The translations under genes were made by a program, and so were the position numbers. This document shows, in pieces, positions 1 to 7,638 of a stretch of 31,632 nt of DNA. The DNA is taken from the IMG/VR virus record IMGVR_UViG_3300025646_000197, positions 1 through 31,632 of that record. One strand, given 5' to 3'. The stretch's first letter is position 1. Every line of letters starts with the position of its first letter. The stretch is from a virus. Under the pieces are notes generated by a model, which searched no databases, was not told the DNA's origin, and saw nothing but the letters and a program-made list of their open reading frames with translations.

Positions 1-447
1 AATACTTTATGTCTATTTCAGTTTGTAGAAAAACACGGAGAAGTATTATATAATTTATTAAAAGATAGTCCTAATAAAAAAGTATTCTTTATACACGGCG
101 GTGTAGAAACGGATGAAAGAGAAAGAGTGCGTGGTATTGTAGAGAAATCAGATAACGCTATTATTATTGCAAGTTATGGTACATTTAGTACTGGTGTTAA
201 TATAAGAAATTTACATAACTTAGTATTTGCATTTTCTGGTAAAAGTAGAATAAGACATTTACAATCAATAGGTAGATCGTTACGTCTTGGAGATAATAAA
301 ACAGACGCAACTATGTATGACATAACGGATGATTTATCTATAGAAGAAAACAAAAACTACACATTACAGCACTTTTTAGAACGAATAAATATTTACAATG
401 AAGAACAATTTGATTATGAAATACACAACGTGGAGTTAAAAAAATGA
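1..447 (+). CDS. uvsW: UvsW-type DNA/RNA helicase, C-terminal part
   Basis: The reading frame is open from base 1, so this is the 3' end of a longer gene cut by the window edge; 148 residues remain. They correspond to the second RecA-like domain of a superfamily 2 helicase. A motif V-like stretch (STGVNIRNL) is followed by a motif VI Q-S-I-G-R-S-L-R box at about residue 88 of the visible part, which supplies the arginine finger. In T4, UvsW drives branch migration, rewinds R-loops and shuts off origin-dependent initiation. Its place directly upstream of gene 55 matches T4-like marine phages. The stop overlaps the next start (ATGA). Family assignment rests on the motifs and synteny; the N-terminal Walker A domain is outside the window. 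Confidence 0.88.
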   Translation, partial: NTLCLFQFVEKHGEVLYNLLKDSPNKKVFFIHGGVETDERERVRGIVEKSDNAIIIASYGTFSTGVNIRNLHNLVFAFSGKSRIRHLQSIGRSLRLGDNKTDATMYDITDDLSIEENKNYTLQHFLERINIYNEEQFDYEIHNVELKK

Positions 448-908
448 CAACACCAGCAAAACCACCATATGTTTCTACTTGTAAGATTATCAAGTTAGTA
501 AACGGAGAAGAAATTGCTTGTCAATTACCCAAAGAACAATTAGGTGATAAATCTCCTTTATTAAGAATAGAAGAAGCATTTGTATTAAGAGTTGCACCAC
601 GAATCGTTCAATTGGGCGTGGAAGAAAGTATAATGTTGGTAAGATGGAATAACTTCACTCCAGATAAAGTAATTAGTATTCCTAAAGATAAAATAATTTC
701 AATAGTTAACGCAGATAAAACTTTTACTAAACATTATGATAATGTAAGATCCGATTATGCTAATTATAAAATAAAATTTAAAGAAAAACACGCTAAAGAG
801 ATTAATAAGTTAAACAAACTTGTAGATCAATTTAAAGATAGGGAAAGATATGACGAAGATGATGACTTCTTTGAAGAACCTGATATGCCTTCTAAAAAAT
901 TACACTAG
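444..908 (+). CDS. Conserved small phage protein, possible Sm-like fold
   Basis: This 154-residue protein is translationally coupled to uvsW (ATGA) and preceded by a GGAG Shine-Dalgarno. Its first ~95 residues read like a short beta-barrel domain: an opening strand with L-V-N-G-E-E-I, later a W-x-x-F and a conserved proline step before a last strand. The opening resembles the R-L-Q-S-G-E-D-V of the 96-residue protein at 24587, suggesting a shared Sm-like fold (inference). The C-terminal third is a charged helix rich in Lys, Asp and Glu that ends in an acidic patch (D-E-D-D-D-F-F-E-E). A protein of this kind between uvsW and gene 55 is common in T4-like marine phages, but no function is known to me. 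Confidence 0.75.
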   Translation: MTTPAKPPYVSTCKIIKLVNGEEIACQLPKEQLGDKSPLLRIEEAFVLRVAPRIVQLGVEESIMLVRWNNFTPDKVISIPKDKIISIVNADKTFTKHYDNVRSDYANYKIKFKEKHAKEINKLNKLVDQFKDRERYDEDDDFFEEPDMPSKKLH

Positions 909-1031
909 AGACGCTAGAGTATATCTAATAGGATTATTGGTTGAATGGCTACACGCCAATTATAACACAAACCATCAACTTTGTCAAACCTTTTTAAAAA
1001 TAAAAACAAACAAAAAAAGTATAGGGAAAAG

Positions 1032-1060
1032 TTGACAAATAAGTCAATATGTAGTATAAT
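1032..1060 (+). promoter_or_regulatory. Consensus sigma70-type promoter for gene 55
   Basis: TTGACA at 1032-1037 and TATAAT at 1055-1060 are perfect hexamers separated by exactly 17 bp. The gene 55 ATG at 1067 lies only 6 nt past the -10 box, so a start site at the usual distance falls on or next to the ATG and the transcript would be essentially leaderless. No Shine-Dalgarno is seen in the space. Being a host-type promoter it should act early, before gp55 is made. Confidence 0.8.
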
Positions 1061-1066
1061 AATATT

Positions 1067-1591
1067 ATGAATAAAGATCAATTAAAAAAAGAACATTACG
1101 TAGATAATAAAAAGTTTCTACAGGCAATGATAGATTATAAAAAACTATGCAACAAAGCAAAGAAAGATAAACAACCTAATCCTCCTGTAACTGATTATAT
1201 TGGTGAATGTTTTTTGAAGATTGCAAATCATTTAAGTTATAGACCAAATTTTATTAATTACACATTTAGAGACGATATGATAAGTGATGGAATAGAGAAC
1301 TGTTTACAATACTTAGGAAACTTTAATCCTTTGAAATCTAAAAATCCTTTTGCTTATTTTACACAAATCATTTATTATGCCTTTATAAGAAGAATACAAA
1401 AAGAAAAAAAACAAGTTATGATTAAAGGTAAACTAATAAAAGAATTTAACTTAGATGATCCTACTTTAAATCCAGGTGGTTTAGGTGACAAACACCTATC
1501 ATCTTTTTTAAAACAGAATTACTTTGTTGAAGTTGACGACATAGAAACAAAAAAAGCAGAAGAAAAAAAGAAACAAAAAAGGAAAAAATGA
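1067..1591 (+). CDS. 55: Late-transcription sigma factor gp55
   Basis: This 174-residue protein is close to T4 gp55 through its core. The stretch DYIGECFLKIANHL, the RPNFINYTFRDDMISDGIENC block (residues ~62-83) and NPFAYFTQIIYYAFIRRIQKEKKQ are hallmark gp55 sequence and form the sigma region 2-like domain that binds core RNA polymerase and the TATAAATA late -10 element. In T4, gp55 works with the co-activator gp33 and the DNA-loaded clamp gp45; gp45 is encoded here at 18355. The C-terminus is a lysine-rich tail (K-K-A-E-E-K-K-K-Q-K-R-K-K) rather than an obvious hydrophobic/acidic clamp-binding tail. The gene follows a consensus promoter at 1032-1060 and ends in an ATGA overlap with the next small ORF. 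Confidence 0.95.
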   Translation: MNKDQLKKEHYVDNKKFLQAMIDYKKLCNKAKKDKQPNPPVTDYIGECFLKIANHLSYRPNFINYTFRDDMISDGIENCLQYLGNFNPLKSKNPFAYFTQIIYYAFIRRIQKEKKQVMIKGKLIKEFNLDDPTLNPGGLGDKHLSSFLKQNYFVEVDDIETKKAEEKKKQKRKK

Positions 1592-1749
1592 AGTTAGATA
1601 TTGAACCGCAGGTAGAAGAAATTATTAAAGATGAATATGATAAAGATATACCTGACATTATAATTAATCTTTGTCTAAACAAAAGTGACCCCAAAATAGT
1701 CGAAAAACTAAATAAGATTAAAAAATTCATTGAACAAGAATTATCTTAA
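1588..1749 (+). CDS. Small acidic/helical protein downstream of gp55
   Basis: A 53-codon ORF begins in the ATGA that ends gene 55 and has no stop until 1747-1749. The product starts MKLDIEPQVEEIIKDEY and ends with a short amphipathic helix (KNKIKKF-like, then IEQELS). Charged and hydrophobic residues alternate as in a real helical protein, and codon use matches its neighbours. Translational coupling to gp55 and tight packing support it being a gene. Function is unknown; a role as a partner of gp55 would be a guess from position only. Confidence 0.6.
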   Translation: MKLDIEPQVEEIIKDEYDKDIPDIIINLCLNKSDPKIVEKLNKIKKFIEQELS

Positions 1750-1763
1750 TTAGTAGGAGACAT

Positions 1764-1901
1764 ATGGCGAAAAGAACGTTTTGGAGAACTTTTATAGTAA
1801 AGTTACGAATGTTTTATGCTGACATAAGAGGACATCACGGTAAACGTTGGGATTACGAACCAAGTGATTACTATATGGGCAGATATAAAAAAAGAAAATA
1901 G
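1764..1901 (+). CDS. Small basic hypothetical protein
   Basis: A 45-codon ORF starts at an ATG preceded by a good Shine-Dalgarno (TAGGAGA, 1753-1759). The product is very basic and aromatic: MAKRTFWRTFIVKLRMF at the start, a G-H-H-G-K-R-W-D centre, a Y-E-P-S-D-Y-Y-M-G block and a K-K-R-K end. The start signal and lack of overlap with other genes favour a real gene. It could bind nucleic acid by charge, but nothing more specific can be said. Confidence 0.6.
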   Translation: MAKRTFWRTFIVKLRMFYADIRGHHGKRWDYEPSDYYMGRYKKRK

Positions 1902-1929
1902 ATTATAATATATTACTGATTTTTAGATT

Positions 1930-3009
1930 ATGAAAATAGCATTATTAAATGATACACATTTTGGAGTACGAAATGATAGTACTGCATTTGCAGATTATCA
2001 ATTAAAATTTTATAAAAATATATTTTTTCCTTATTTAAAAGAACATAATATAAAAACACTTATTCATTTAGGTGACGTAGTTGATCGTAGAAAATTTATA
2101 AACTTTCAAACAGCAGAAACTTTTAGAAAAGAGTTTTTTGAAATATTATGGAAAGAAAAAATTGATACACATATTATATTAGGTAACCACGATACCTATT
2201 ACAAAAACACAAATTCAATAAACGCAATTAAAGTTTTATACACTACATTTGATGGTGTACACGAACCTTTTATTTACGAACACGCACAAGAGGTAGAGAT
2301 AGGTGGATTAAAAATGTTATTTCTTCCTTGGATATGTGATGATAATGAAAAACATACTATGGAATTAATCAAATCTACAGACGCACAAGTTGTTATGGGT
2401 CATTTAGAAATTAAAGGTTTTGAAATGCACAATGGACAACAAAACTTTCACGGTTTTGATAAAGAGTTTTTTAATAAATTTGATATGGTAATGTCTGGTC
2501 ATTTTCATAAAAGATCAAACAACAATCACATTTATTACTTAGGCGCTCAATATGAAATGACTTGGTCAGACTTTAAAGACCCAAAAGGTTTTAATGTATT
2601 TGATACTGAAACTAGAGAACTCACTCATATTAAAAATCCTTATACAATTCATAAAAAAATATTTTATGATGATACAAAAGAAGATTACACAAACAAAGAT
2701 ATAACAGAATACGATCATCACTTAGTCAAACTTATTGTGGTTAATAAATCAGATAAAAAAATGTTTGAAACATATGTTGAAAAGTTTTATCAAAATAGTA
2801 AAGTACACGAATTAAATATTATAGAAGACTTTAAAGAATTTGATACTTCTTCCGTAAGTGATAACGTAGTAGATATATCTGAAGATACAGTTACACTATT
2901 AAATGGTTATATAGATCAAATAGATACACCTTTAGATAAACAAAAGTTAAAAAATTTTATGAAGTCATTATATAATGAAGCAGGAGAAACAGGAGGAGAT
3001 ACAGTATGA
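1930..3009 (+). CDS. 47: Recombination nuclease subunit gp47 (SbcD/Mre11-like)
   Basis: The 359-residue protein has all metallophosphoesterase motifs of the Mre11/SbcD family in order: N-D-T-H (residues 7-10), G-D-V-V-D-R (48-53), G-N-H-D (85-88), G-H (157-158) and G-H-F-H (190-193). T4 gp47 is 339 residues, so this is full length. With gp46 it forms the nuclease/ATPase that resects DNA ends for recombination-dependent replication and helps degrade host DNA. The gp46 partner follows at 3637, separated by an oxygenase gene that starts within the last codons of this one (ATGA). Confidence 0.95.
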   Translation: MKIALLNDTHFGVRNDSTAFADYQLKFYKNIFFPYLKEHNIKTLIHLGDVVDRRKFINFQTAETFRKEFFEILWKEKIDTHIILGNHDTYYKNTNSINAIKVLYTTFDGVHEPFIYEHAQEVEIGGLKMLFLPWICDDNEKHTMELIKSTDAQVVMGHLEIKGFEMHNGQQNFHGFDKEFFNKFDMVMSGHFHKRSNNNHIYYLGAQYEMTWSDFKDPKGFNVFDTETRELTHIKNPYTIHKKIFYDDTKEDYTNKDITEYDHHLVKLIVVNKSDKKMFETYVEKFYQNSKVHELNIIEDFKEFDTSSVSDNVVDISEDTVTLLNGYIDQIDTPLDKQKLKNFMKSLYNEAGETGGDTV

Positions 3010-3650
3010 AATATGAATTAGATAGAATGGTTATACATCCACTATGGCCAACAAATGTATATGCTTTAAAAACTGAAGACTTAAATTTAATGCCAGTTAT
3101 TCAACAAGAAAAAGTAAAAGAAATAGGTCGTAACAGATCAAACGTTGGTGGTTATCAATCACATCAACATATGGATAAAGTTGTAGGATTTAAACCTCTA
3201 ATAGAACAGATTACAAAATTTTTTAGAACAATAAAACAAATACCAGGTTATGATACAATACAAGATATTCAAATACCTCAAATGTGGTTTAACATAAACA
3301 CAAGAGGTAACTATAATGAAATACACAACCACGGAAATCAATATCAGTTTTCTGGAACTTATTATGTTAAAGTTCCAAACAAGTGTGGAAGAATATGTTT
3401 TAGAGACCCACGTCAAGGTGCTGTTTCTAACGAATTTCATTTTAGATATTCACAAGTAAATTTTGGAACAAATTATCACGCAACTTTTAAATTTCCTGTT
3501 GAAGAAAATTTATTAGTAATTTTTCCTTCTTTCTTAGAACACTATGTTGAAGCAAGTAATACAGATGAAGAAAGAGCATCCATTTCGTTTGACATATGCG
3601 TAAGAACAAATGACTTTAAAGGTTTTGTAACTAAAGATGATATTTTTTAA
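3006..3650 (+). CDS. Putative 2OG-Fe(II) oxygenase (2OG-FeII_Oxy_5 type)
   Basis: This 214-residue protein fits the 2OG-FeII_Oxy_5 (TIGR02466-like) double-stranded beta-helix family. The first iron-ligand region is E-I-H-N-H-G with H107 and H109, followed by the S-G-T-Y-Y-V-K strand and a C-G-R-I-C-F-R-D-P turn. The distal ligand is H179 in P-S-F-L-E-H-Y-V, and the 2OG-binding arginine is in E-E-R-A-S-I-S-F-D. Members couple 2-oxoglutarate decarboxylation to hydroxylation of an unknown substrate. It overlaps gp47 by 4 bp and gp46 by 14 bp, so it is embedded in the 47-46 operon and would be co-translated with it. Confidence 0.82.
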   Translation: MKYELDRMVIHPLWPTNVYALKTEDLNLMPVIQQEKVKEIGRNRSNVGGYQSHQHMDKVVGFKPLIEQITKFFRTIKQIPGYDTIQDIQIPQMWFNINTRGNYNEIHNHGNQYQFSGTYYVKVPNKCGRICFRDPRQGAVSNEFHFRYSQVNFGTNYHATFKFPVEENLLVIFPSFLEHYVEASNTDEERASISFDICVRTNDFKGFVTKDDIF

Positions 3651-5346
3651 AAAATGTAGATGGAAGAACTTTCTATCAACTGGCGATCAGTTTATAGAAG
3701 TTGACTTTTTAAAGTCTCCTTTAACATTAATTGTAGGTAATAATGGTGCAGGTAAATCAACTTTACTTGACGCATTGTGTTTTTCTCTATTTAATAGACC
3801 ATTTAGAAAACTTAAAAAAGATCAATTAGTTAACTCTATTAATGACAAAGATTGTCTTATAGAAGTAGAGTTTAAAATAGGCACAAAAGAATATTTAATT
3901 AGAAGAGGAATAAAACCTAATTTATTTGAGATATTTGAAAACGGTGAACTGTTAAATCAGGATGCTACAACAACAGATTATCAAAAAGTATTAGAAAACA
4001 ATATAATGAAACTTAATTACAGATCATTTATACAAGTTGTTATACTTGGTTCTTCTTCTTATGAACCTTTTATGAAATTAGGTGCTAGATATAGAAGAGA
4101 AGTTGTTGAAGAGATATTAGATATAAGAGTTTTCAGTTTAATGGATATAATACTAAGAACTAGACAAGGTGATCTATCAAAAGAATTAATTGAAATGGAA
4201 CACAATGTAAAACTATTAGATGAAAAATATAACATAAAATTAGATTACTTTAATAAAGCAAAAGATCAAAGTACTTTACAAACAAATGAATTGCGAAAAG
4301 ACTTAGAAGAAGCACAGATAGAACTAAAAAAATATACAGAAACAGTAATAAGACAAAGACAAGAAGTAGATTTTTTAAATTCAACAATAGAAGATAAAAA
4401 AGATATTATTAATAAAATAAAAAAGTTAGAATCTTTAGAAGCAAAAGTTGAGAACAATGCTATGAAACTTAAAAAAGATTTAGACTTCTTTAATGAAAAT
4501 GATGATTGTCCTGTATGTAAACAAAGTATAGAAGAAGATTATAAAAGTCATATGATTAAACATAAAAAAGAAACAATAACAAATGTTGAATCAGGTTTAA
4601 AAAAATTAATAGATGAAGTTGTAATAAATGAAAATAGATTAAATTCAATACACACAATAGAAGAAAAAGCAAGAACTTACGATATAGCAATTGCAAAAAA
4701 TACTTCTTCCATATCATCATTAGAAAATCAAATACATAATCTTAATTCTAAATTAGAAAGTATTACAAATAATAAAGATGATGTTATAAAACTAGAAGCA
4801 GAATTAGAACAAATTAAAGTATTATTAGCAGAAGCAAAAGAAAAGTTACAAAAAGAAAGTAGTTTAAAAGAATATATTGATACAGCAAGAGGATTACTAA
4901 ATGATGAAGGTATTAAAGCAAAAATAATTAAAAAATACTTAGACCCTATGAATCAATTAATCAACAAGTATTTACAAGCAATGGATTTTTTTATATCGTT
5001 TCATTTAGATGAACAGTTTAAAGAAACTATAAAAAGTAGAGGTAGAGAAGACTTTAGTTACGAAAACTTTAGTGAAGGTGAAAAGATGAGAATAGATTTA
5101 GCGTTACTGTTTACTTGGAGACAGATTGCTAAAATGAAAAATAGTACAAATACAAACTTATTAATACTAGATGAAATATTTGATAGTAGTTTAGATATGC
5201 AAGGTACTGATTTCTTTTTTAAACTAATAAAATCTTTACCAAAAGAAAATGTTTTTATTATATCACACAAAGGAGATATATTATTTGATAAATTTACAAA
5301 TATAATTAAATTTGAAAAAGATAGAAATTTCACAAAACAAATATGA
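3637..5346 (+). CDS. 46: Recombination nuclease ATPase gp46 (SbcC/Rad50-like)
   Basis: The 569-residue protein starts with an ABC-type half ATPase domain carrying Walker A G-N-N-G-A-G-K-S-T (residues 34-42). Long coiled-coil arms follow on either side of a zinc-hook C-P-V-C at 291-294. The C-terminal lobe has the ABC signature F-S-E-G-E-K-M-R (from ~478), Walker B L-L-I-L-D-E (508-513) and an S-H-K switch histidine. This is the Rad50/SbcC architecture, and T4 gp46 is of similar length (~560). It partners gp47. Start overlaps the upstream oxygenase by 14 bp; the stop overlaps the next ORF by 4 bp. Confidence 0.95.
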   Translation: MIFFKKCRWKNFLSTGDQFIEVDFLKSPLTLIVGNNGAGKSTLLDALCFSLFNRPFRKLKKDQLVNSINDKDCLIEVEFKIGTKEYLIRRGIKPNLFEIFENGELLNQDATTTDYQKVLENNIMKLNYRSFIQVVILGSSSYEPFMKLGARYRREVVEEILDIRVFSLMDIILRTRQGDLSKELIEMEHNVKLLDEKYNIKLDYFNKAKDQSTLQTNELRKDLEEAQIELKKYTETVIRQRQEVDFLNSTIEDKKDIINKIKKLESLEAKVENNAMKLKKDLDFFNENDDCPVCKQSIEEDYKSHMIKHKKETITNVESGLKKLIDEVVINENRLNSIHTIEEKARTYDIAIAKNTSSISSLENQIHNLNSKLESITNNKDDVIKLEAELEQIKVLLAEAKEKLQKESSLKEYIDTARGLLNDEGIKAKIIKKYLDPMNQLINKYLQAMDFFISFHLDEQFKETIKSRGREDFSYENFSEGEKMRIDLALLFTWRQIAKMKNSTNTNLLILDEIFDSSLDMQGTDFFFKLIKSLPKENVFIISHKGDILFDKFTNIIKFEKDRNFTKQI

Positions 5347-5819
5347 AGATAATAGATAATTTTTTACCAAAGGAGATATATACGGAAGTATATAATAGAA
5401 TGATATATAGATTTCCTTGGTTCTATACAGATAGAGTAACAGATGATTCTGAAGGACAACATTTTCTATTTCAACATTTCTTTGTAGATGAGGAAAATAT
5501 ATGTAGTGATAGATTTGATGATATTATTATTCCACTATTAGGACCTTTATCATATACAAAACTTTTAAGAATTAAAGCAAACTGTTATACTCGTACTGAA
5601 AAAACAATAGAGCATAACTTTCATACAGATCATACTTTCAAACATACCGTTGGATTGTATTCTATAAATACTAATAACGGTTATACGTTGTTTGAAGACG
5701 GAACTAAAGTTGAATCTGTTGCAAATAGAATGTGTATATTTGATGGTTTATTAAAACATAAGAGTTGCACACAAACAGATGAGAAGTTAAGACTTAACAT
5801 TAACTTCAATTATATTTAG
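5343..5819 (+). CDS. Putative prolyl-hydroxylase-like 2OG-Fe(II) oxygenase
   Basis: A 158-residue single-domain protein. It has the full ligand set of a 2OG-Fe(II) dioxygenase: H-T-D (H94, D96), a distal H139 in L-L-K-H-K-S-C and a following arginine in K-L-R-L-N-I-N-F. The opening I-I-D-N-F-L-P-K-E resembles the start of prolyl-4-hydroxylase-like phage proteins. It overlaps gp46 by 4 bp. Its layout is mirrored by the protein at 7138, which has lost the metal ligands. Substrate is unknown; peptide/protein hydroxylation is the usual reaction for this subtype. Confidence 0.78.
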   Translation: MKIIDNFLPKEIYTEVYNRMIYRFPWFYTDRVTDDSEGQHFLFQHFFVDEENICSDRFDDIIIPLLGPLSYTKLLRIKANCYTRTEKTIEHNFHTDHTFKHTVGLYSINTNNGYTLFEDGTKVESVANRMCIFDGLLKHKSCTQTDEKLRLNINFNYI

Positions 5820-5827
5820 GAGAAATA

Positions 5828-6376
5828 ATGATATATAATTTAATACCACCATCGGACCCACGTGTTTTAACACAAGTAGCACCATTTACAGATGAGTTAC
5901 TAAAAGAACATAATCTAAAAACTAGACAAGAGTTATCAGATAACTTATTTGAAACTATGTTGCATTATAAAGGCATAGGTTTATCTGCTAATCAATGCGG
6001 TTTACCTTTTAGAGTTTTTGTTATGGGCGGTCACGCTCAGTTTGCTAATGGAGAAAGATTTAGTATCTTTAATCCTAAAGTAACTGCTGTTAGCGATCAG
6101 GAAGTTATGATGGTTGAAGGTTGTTTAACCTTTCCTTTATTATTTGTCAAAATTAAAAGACCAGCAGCGTGTAAAGTAGAGTATGAAGATGTAAATGGTA
6201 ATAAAGTAGAGAAAGAATTATCAGGTTTAACTGCTAGATGTTTTCTACACGAATACGATCATATGCAAGGCGTTATTATGACCGATAGAATATCAAAGTT
6301 AAAGTTTGATATGGCTGCTAAGAAAAGAGAAAAATTATTTAAAAGATTAGAGAAGATGAAAAATGCCAGAAAATAA
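5828..6376 (+). CDS. def: Peptide deformylase
   Basis: The 182-residue protein has the three deformylase motifs: G-I-G-L-S-A-N-Q (49-56; usual form GxGxAAxQ), E-G-C-L (97-100) with the metal-binding cysteine, and H-E-Y-D-H (141-145) with two metal histidines and the catalytic glutamate. It removes the formyl group from the N-terminal methionine of new proteins, in the cytoplasm at the ribosome exit. Virus-encoded deformylases are known from marine T4-like phages. Length is like bacterial enzymes (~170) and all catalytic residues are present. A Shine-Dalgarno (AGGAGA) spans the end of the upstream gene. Confidence 0.95.
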   Translation: MIYNLIPPSDPRVLTQVAPFTDELLKEHNLKTRQELSDNLFETMLHYKGIGLSANQCGLPFRVFVMGGHAQFANGERFSIFNPKVTAVSDQEVMMVEGCLTFPLLFVKIKRPAACKVEYEDVNGNKVEKELSGLTARCFLHEYDHMQGVIMTDRISKLKFDMAAKKREKLFKRLEKMKNARK

Positions 6377-6443
6377 CTTTAATATATTTGCAAAAGGAAG
6401 TTTAGGTGCAGACGAAATAACGTCTGGATTAATTTTGAAATAA
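6363..6443 (+). CDS. Possible 26-residue peptide
   Basis: A 26-codon ORF begins inside the last codons of the deformylase and ends eight bases before the next gene. The peptide (M-P-E-N-N-F-N-I-F-A-K-G then S-L-G-A-D-E-I-T) is well-formed and would be coupled to the deformylase by overlap. It fills an otherwise empty 75-bp gap in a genome with almost none. It may equally be chance; there is no clear Shine-Dalgarno. Confidence 0.3.
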   Translation: MPENNFNIFAKGSLGADEITSGLILK

Positions 6444-6451
6444 GGAGAATT

Positions 6452-7138
6452 ATGGAACAACAAATGGAAGTACAATTACCTTTTGGACCTGCTATAATGA
6501 TAGGAAAAGTGCCAGAAGATATTTTTAGTTTATTACAAAAATATACAGATCAAGTTAAAGGTGATGGTTTTAATGATTATAGAGATAAGTTAGCAGGCAA
6601 TATTGCTGAAGAATATGATCTAATGACTTCTATGATTAAAAATAACGAGTTTATGCCTGTTTCAAAATATCTTTTAGATTTAGCAGATGGTTATATTGAT
6701 TTTTTAGTAAATACAAAAAGAATAATTTTTAATAGTGAAGTTGATAGTGTAAGTCACTATAATAGTGGTAGCAGACCTATGGTATTACAAAGTCTATGGG
6801 TAAACTTTCAAAAAAAATATGAATTTAATCCTCTACATAATCATACTGGAATATTTTCGTTTGTAACTTATTTAAAAGTACCTTACAAAATGGAAGACGA
6901 AGCAAAATTGCCACATCAAAAAGGTAACTCACCAAATGCAGGAAAGATAACATTTCAAGCAGGAGATTATGATTATGCTCCAGTTTCAAAAGAATATATA
7001 CCAGAAGTGCAAAAGATTATCTTTTTTCCAGCACAACTAAAACACTATGTATATCCATTTTATACTAGTGATGAAGAAAGAATATCAATATCAGGCAACA
7101 TTGTTGTTGATCCAAGAGTTGATTTAAAAAAGAAATAA
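6452..7138 (+). CDS. Putative 2OG-Fe(II) oxygenase (2OG-FeII_Oxy_5 type)
   Basis: A 228-residue protein preceded by a strong AAGGAG Shine-Dalgarno. Residues ~117-131 carry the family strand S-L-W-V-N-F-Q and then F-N-P-L-H-N-H-T-G with H129 and H131. The distal histidine is H198 in A-Q-L-K-H-Y-V, followed by the E-E-R-I-S-I-S-G-N arginine motif. About 90 residues precede the beta-helix, longer than in the gene at 3006, and contain no motif I recognise. The stop overlaps the next start (TAATG). Substrate unknown. Confidence 0.82.
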   Translation: MEQQMEVQLPFGPAIMIGKVPEDIFSLLQKYTDQVKGDGFNDYRDKLAGNIAEEYDLMTSMIKNNEFMPVSKYLLDLADGYIDFLVNTKRIIFNSEVDSVSHYNSGSRPMVLQSLWVNFQKKYEFNPLHNHTGIFSFVTYLKVPYKMEDEAKLPHQKGNSPNAGKITFQAGDYDYAPVSKEYIPEVQKIIFFPAQLKHYVYPFYTSDEERISISGNIVVDPRVDLKKK

Positions 7139-7638
7139 TGATTGAATATTACGAAAATATAATACCACCTATTATACAAAAAGAAATAGAAGAGACTTTA
7201 TCAGACGAGAATTTTAGTTGGTTTTTAAAAGAAAAAGATAAACAACATCATTTTGAACACATATTATTTCATAATGGTTTGATTAATTCTTCTTTTTATG
7301 ATATAATAGTTAAACCTATTGTATCTATTGTGGATTCTAAAACTGAATTGGATATTAGTAATATGATTTACGCTAAAGCAATTTGCAATTCAAATACGAA
7401 ACAACTCAACTTGGAATGGGCGTATGATGTATATACATTAATATATTGCGTTAATGATACACTTTCAGATATAATAGTAAACGTTGAAGAGGAAGATAAT
7501 TTACAAGATATAGAATGTAAAAAAGGTAAGATATTTTTAACAGATAATCAAAGCATAATTAATATGCCAACAGTATCTGGTAATAAAAAAATTATATTAA
7601 TACAGTTTGCTAAACTAAAAACGAAAGAGATAAAATGA
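7138..7638 (+). CDS. Degenerate 2OG-oxygenase-like protein, probable pseudoenzyme
   Basis: The 166-residue product follows the same path as the oxygenase at 5343: an opening with I-I-P-P-I-I-Q-K-E where that protein has F-L-P-K-E, a W-F segment, an I-I-V-K-P-I segment like I-I-I-P-L-L, and an A-K-A-I-C-N-S strand where it has I-K-A-N-C-Y-T. Where the H-x-D pair should be it reads L-E-W-A-Y-D-V-Y-T, and the distal H is replaced in I-I-N-M-P. It would therefore not bind iron in the usual way. The ORF is intact and coupled on both sides (1-bp and 4-bp overlaps), so it is maintained and not a broken gene. Assignment is by side-by-side reading only. Confidence 0.6.
   Translation: MIEYYENIIPPIIQKEIEETLSDENFSWFLKEKDKQHHFEHILFHNGLINSSFYDIIVKPIVSIVDSKTELDISNMIYAKAICNSNTKQLNLEWAYDVYTLIYCVNDTLSDIIVNVEEEDNLQDIECKKGKIFLTDNQSIINMPTVSGNKKIILIQFAKLKTKEIK

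Noticed and set aside
850-1035. 61-codon ORF overlapping the Sm-like gene
   Set aside because: It lies largely in another frame of a credible gene and then in an AT-rich intergenic stretch, without a Shine-Dalgarno or recognisable sequence.
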